Shown: in pieces, positions 6,750-7,807 of the stretch | Layout: each line of letters opens with the position of its first letter | Position numbering within the stretch: position 1 is the first letter of the stretch | Assembly (NCBI GenBank): GCA_017354095.1 | Contig: JAFMRP010000202.1 | Coordinates: 1-7,807, forward strand | Length of the DNA: 7,807 nucleotides | Direction: 5' to 3' | Source of the DNA: Ktedonobacteraceae bacterium | GTDB taxonomy: Bacteria; Chloroflexota; Ktedonobacteria; Ktedonobacterales; Ktedonobacteraceae | Translations under genes and position numbers: made by a program | The notes under the pieces: generated by a model | Told to the model about the DNA's origin: nothing | The model's input: only the letters and a program-made list of their open reading frames with translations | Databases searched by the model: none

Positions 6750-6757
6750 ATACACGG

Positions 6758-7807
6758 ATGGGTATGACGCATGAAGGCCTGTCATACTGGCAGGCTGAGA
6801 AGACTGGCGAGCCTCTACTTGAAATGACTGTGGGCAACCTCTTAGATCGTCGCGCTAGTGAATTTCCCGACCGTGAAGCTGTGGTTTATTCCTGTTATCC
6901 TGAATTTGGTGGTGCGCTTGATATCCGCTGGAGCTATCGTGAGTATCGTGAGATGGTGGACGAGGTAGCCAGGGGGCTGCTGGCGCTGGGTCTGAAGCGA
7001 GGTGAACATGTGGCGGTATGGGCGGCCAATGTGCCGGAGTGGTTATTATTGCAGATGGCGGCGTCCAAGGTGGGCCTGGTACTGGTGACGGTGAATCCGG
7101 CATACAGGGCCGCGGAGTTAGAATATGTGCTCAAGCAAGGCGATGTGGCCGCGCTTTTCTTTATGGCACGCATCCGCGATCATGACTGCCTGGAGACCGT
7201 GCGATCGCTGGTCACAGCGGGCACGAGATATGGTGAGGTCAGCAGCGAGCGCCTGCCCAGCCTGCGCTATGTTGGTTTGATCGGCATACCGGGGCCGGGA
7301 TGGTCGGGGCATCTTGACTGGCGACCGGAGCTATTTCGCGAGATGATGGCCAGGGGCGCGTATATCAGCGAAGGGGAGCTGCGCAGGCACGAGCGGTCGG
7401 TGAAGGCGCATGATCCTGTAATGATGCAATATACGTCGGGCACGACCGGCTTCCCCAAGGGAGTCGTGCTGACCCACTACAATATTGTCAATAACGCGGC
7501 ATTTTTTGCAAGCCAGTGGGGCCAGCGGGAGGGCGAGCACGACTGCTCGGCTATGCCTTATTTTCACGTCGGCGGCTGTGTTCTGGCTGTACTCGGCACA
7601 CTGTACAGCGGCTCGACGCTGCATCCGATGCTGGCATTCGACGCAAAAAAAATGTTGCAGATTATCAGCAGTGAGCGCTGCACCAGGCTGGGCGCGGTGC
7701 CAACGATGCTGATGGCGATGCTGCAGCATCCCGAATTTAGCAGCTTTGATCTCTCCTCGCTGCGCTCGGTCGTCAGTGGGGGCGCGCCTGTCCCGGTACA
7801 CTTGATG
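6758..7807 (+). CDS. AMP-forming acyl-CoA synthetase, N-terminal 350 residues (3'-truncated by the window)
   Basis: The frame from ATG 6758 is open to the last base with no stop. The protein is an ANL-superfamily adenylating enzyme that would activate a carboxylic acid as acyl-AMP and then form acyl-CoA. Visible motifs are WSYREYREMVDEVARGLLALGL (family N-terminal helix region near residues 58-79), VAVWAANVPEW near 85-95, VNPAYRAAELEYVL near 112-125, and the nucleotide-binding P-loop YTSGTTGFPKG at residues 225-235 (from 7430). After that come MPYFHVGG and SGGAPVP, the acyl-binding region at the window end. Family members run about 500-560 residues, so the last third, including the catalytic Lys, lies outside. 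The gene diverges from the MaoC pair, whose product acts on acyl thioesters, which supports a shared acyl pathway. Motifs resemble medium/long-chain fatty acid ligases more than amino-acid adenylation domains, but aromatic acids cannot be excluded. Confidence 0.92.
   Translation, partial: MGMTHEGLSYWQAEKTGEPLLEMTVGNLLDRRASEFPDREAVVYSCYPEFGGALDIRWSYREYREMVDEVARGLLALGLKRGEHVAVWAANVPEWLLLQMAASKVGLVLVTVNPAYRAAELEYVLKQGDVAALFFMARIRDHDCLETVRSLVTAGTRYGEVSSERLPSLRYVGLIGIPGPGWSGHLDWRPELFREMMARGAYISEGELRRHERSVKAHDPVMMQYTSGTTGFPKGVVLTHYNIVNNAAFFASQWGQREGEHDCSAMPYFHVGGCVLAVLGTLYSGSTLHPMLAFDAKKMLQIISSERCTRLGAVPTMLMAMLQHPEFSSFDLSSLRSVVSGGAPVPVHLM

Noticed and set aside
6506..6772. Minus-strand open frame of 88 codons across the divergent promoter region
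   Set aside because: It covers both promoter candidates and the start of the ligase gene, has no ribosome site noted, and its residues resemble no family I know.

Overview
The window reads like a chromosomal segment of a free-living bacterium of moderately high GC. The best guess is a Ktedonobacteria-type member of the Chloroflexota. That rests on three things: a large soluble PAS/GAF histidine kinase with the SHELRTPLTG box and an FWFTLP C-terminus, the mix of metabolic genes, and a hairpin-rich intergenic element. It is an inference, not a proof, because no rRNA or other marker gene is present.

Layout. (1) Positions 2-1705 (+): the 3' part of a sensor histidine kinase, cut by the window's left edge. 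(2) Positions 1743-5382 (+): a tight three-gene operon for a molybdenum hydroxylase of the PaoABC/YagTSR aldehyde dehydrogenase type. It encodes a [2Fe-2S] subunit, an FAD subunit carrying four extra cysteines typical of a [4Fe-4S] cluster, and a molybdopterin-binding catalytic subunit. The genes overlap by ATGA at both junctions. (3) Positions 5383-5537: a 155-base convergent spacer with a GC-rich hairpin/direct-repeat element and, next to the following gene, a small hairpin followed by a T-rich run. (4) Positions 6483 back to 5538 (-): two MaoC/hot-dog genes, a non-catalytic HadA-like subunit followed by a catalytic HadB-like subunit. (5) Positions 6484-6757: a divergent promoter region with an exact TTGACA -35 element on each strand. 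(6) Positions 6758-7807 (+): the first 350 codons of an AMP-forming acyl-CoA synthetase that runs off the right edge.

How the genes may work together. The molybdenum hydroxylase would oxidise aldehydes (possibly aromatic or N-heterocyclic ones) to carboxylic acids. The acyl-CoA ligase would activate carboxylic acids to CoA thioesters, and the MaoC pair would hydrate or dehydrate 2-enoyl/3-hydroxyacyl thioesters. The ligase and MaoC pair share a divergent control region and probably belong to one acyl-thioester pathway. The link to the molybdenum enzyme, on the other side of a convergent terminator, is only by proximity. The histidine kinase lies 37 bases upstream of the molybdenum operon with no visible terminator, but its ATP site departs from consensus at key positions.

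I did not find a clearly new biological system. The most notable points are the degenerate ATP site of the kinase, a PaoABC-like enzyme without a visible Tat signal or adjacent maturation chaperone, the split-catalysis MaoC pair, and the 17-base-spaced repeats in the convergent spacer.
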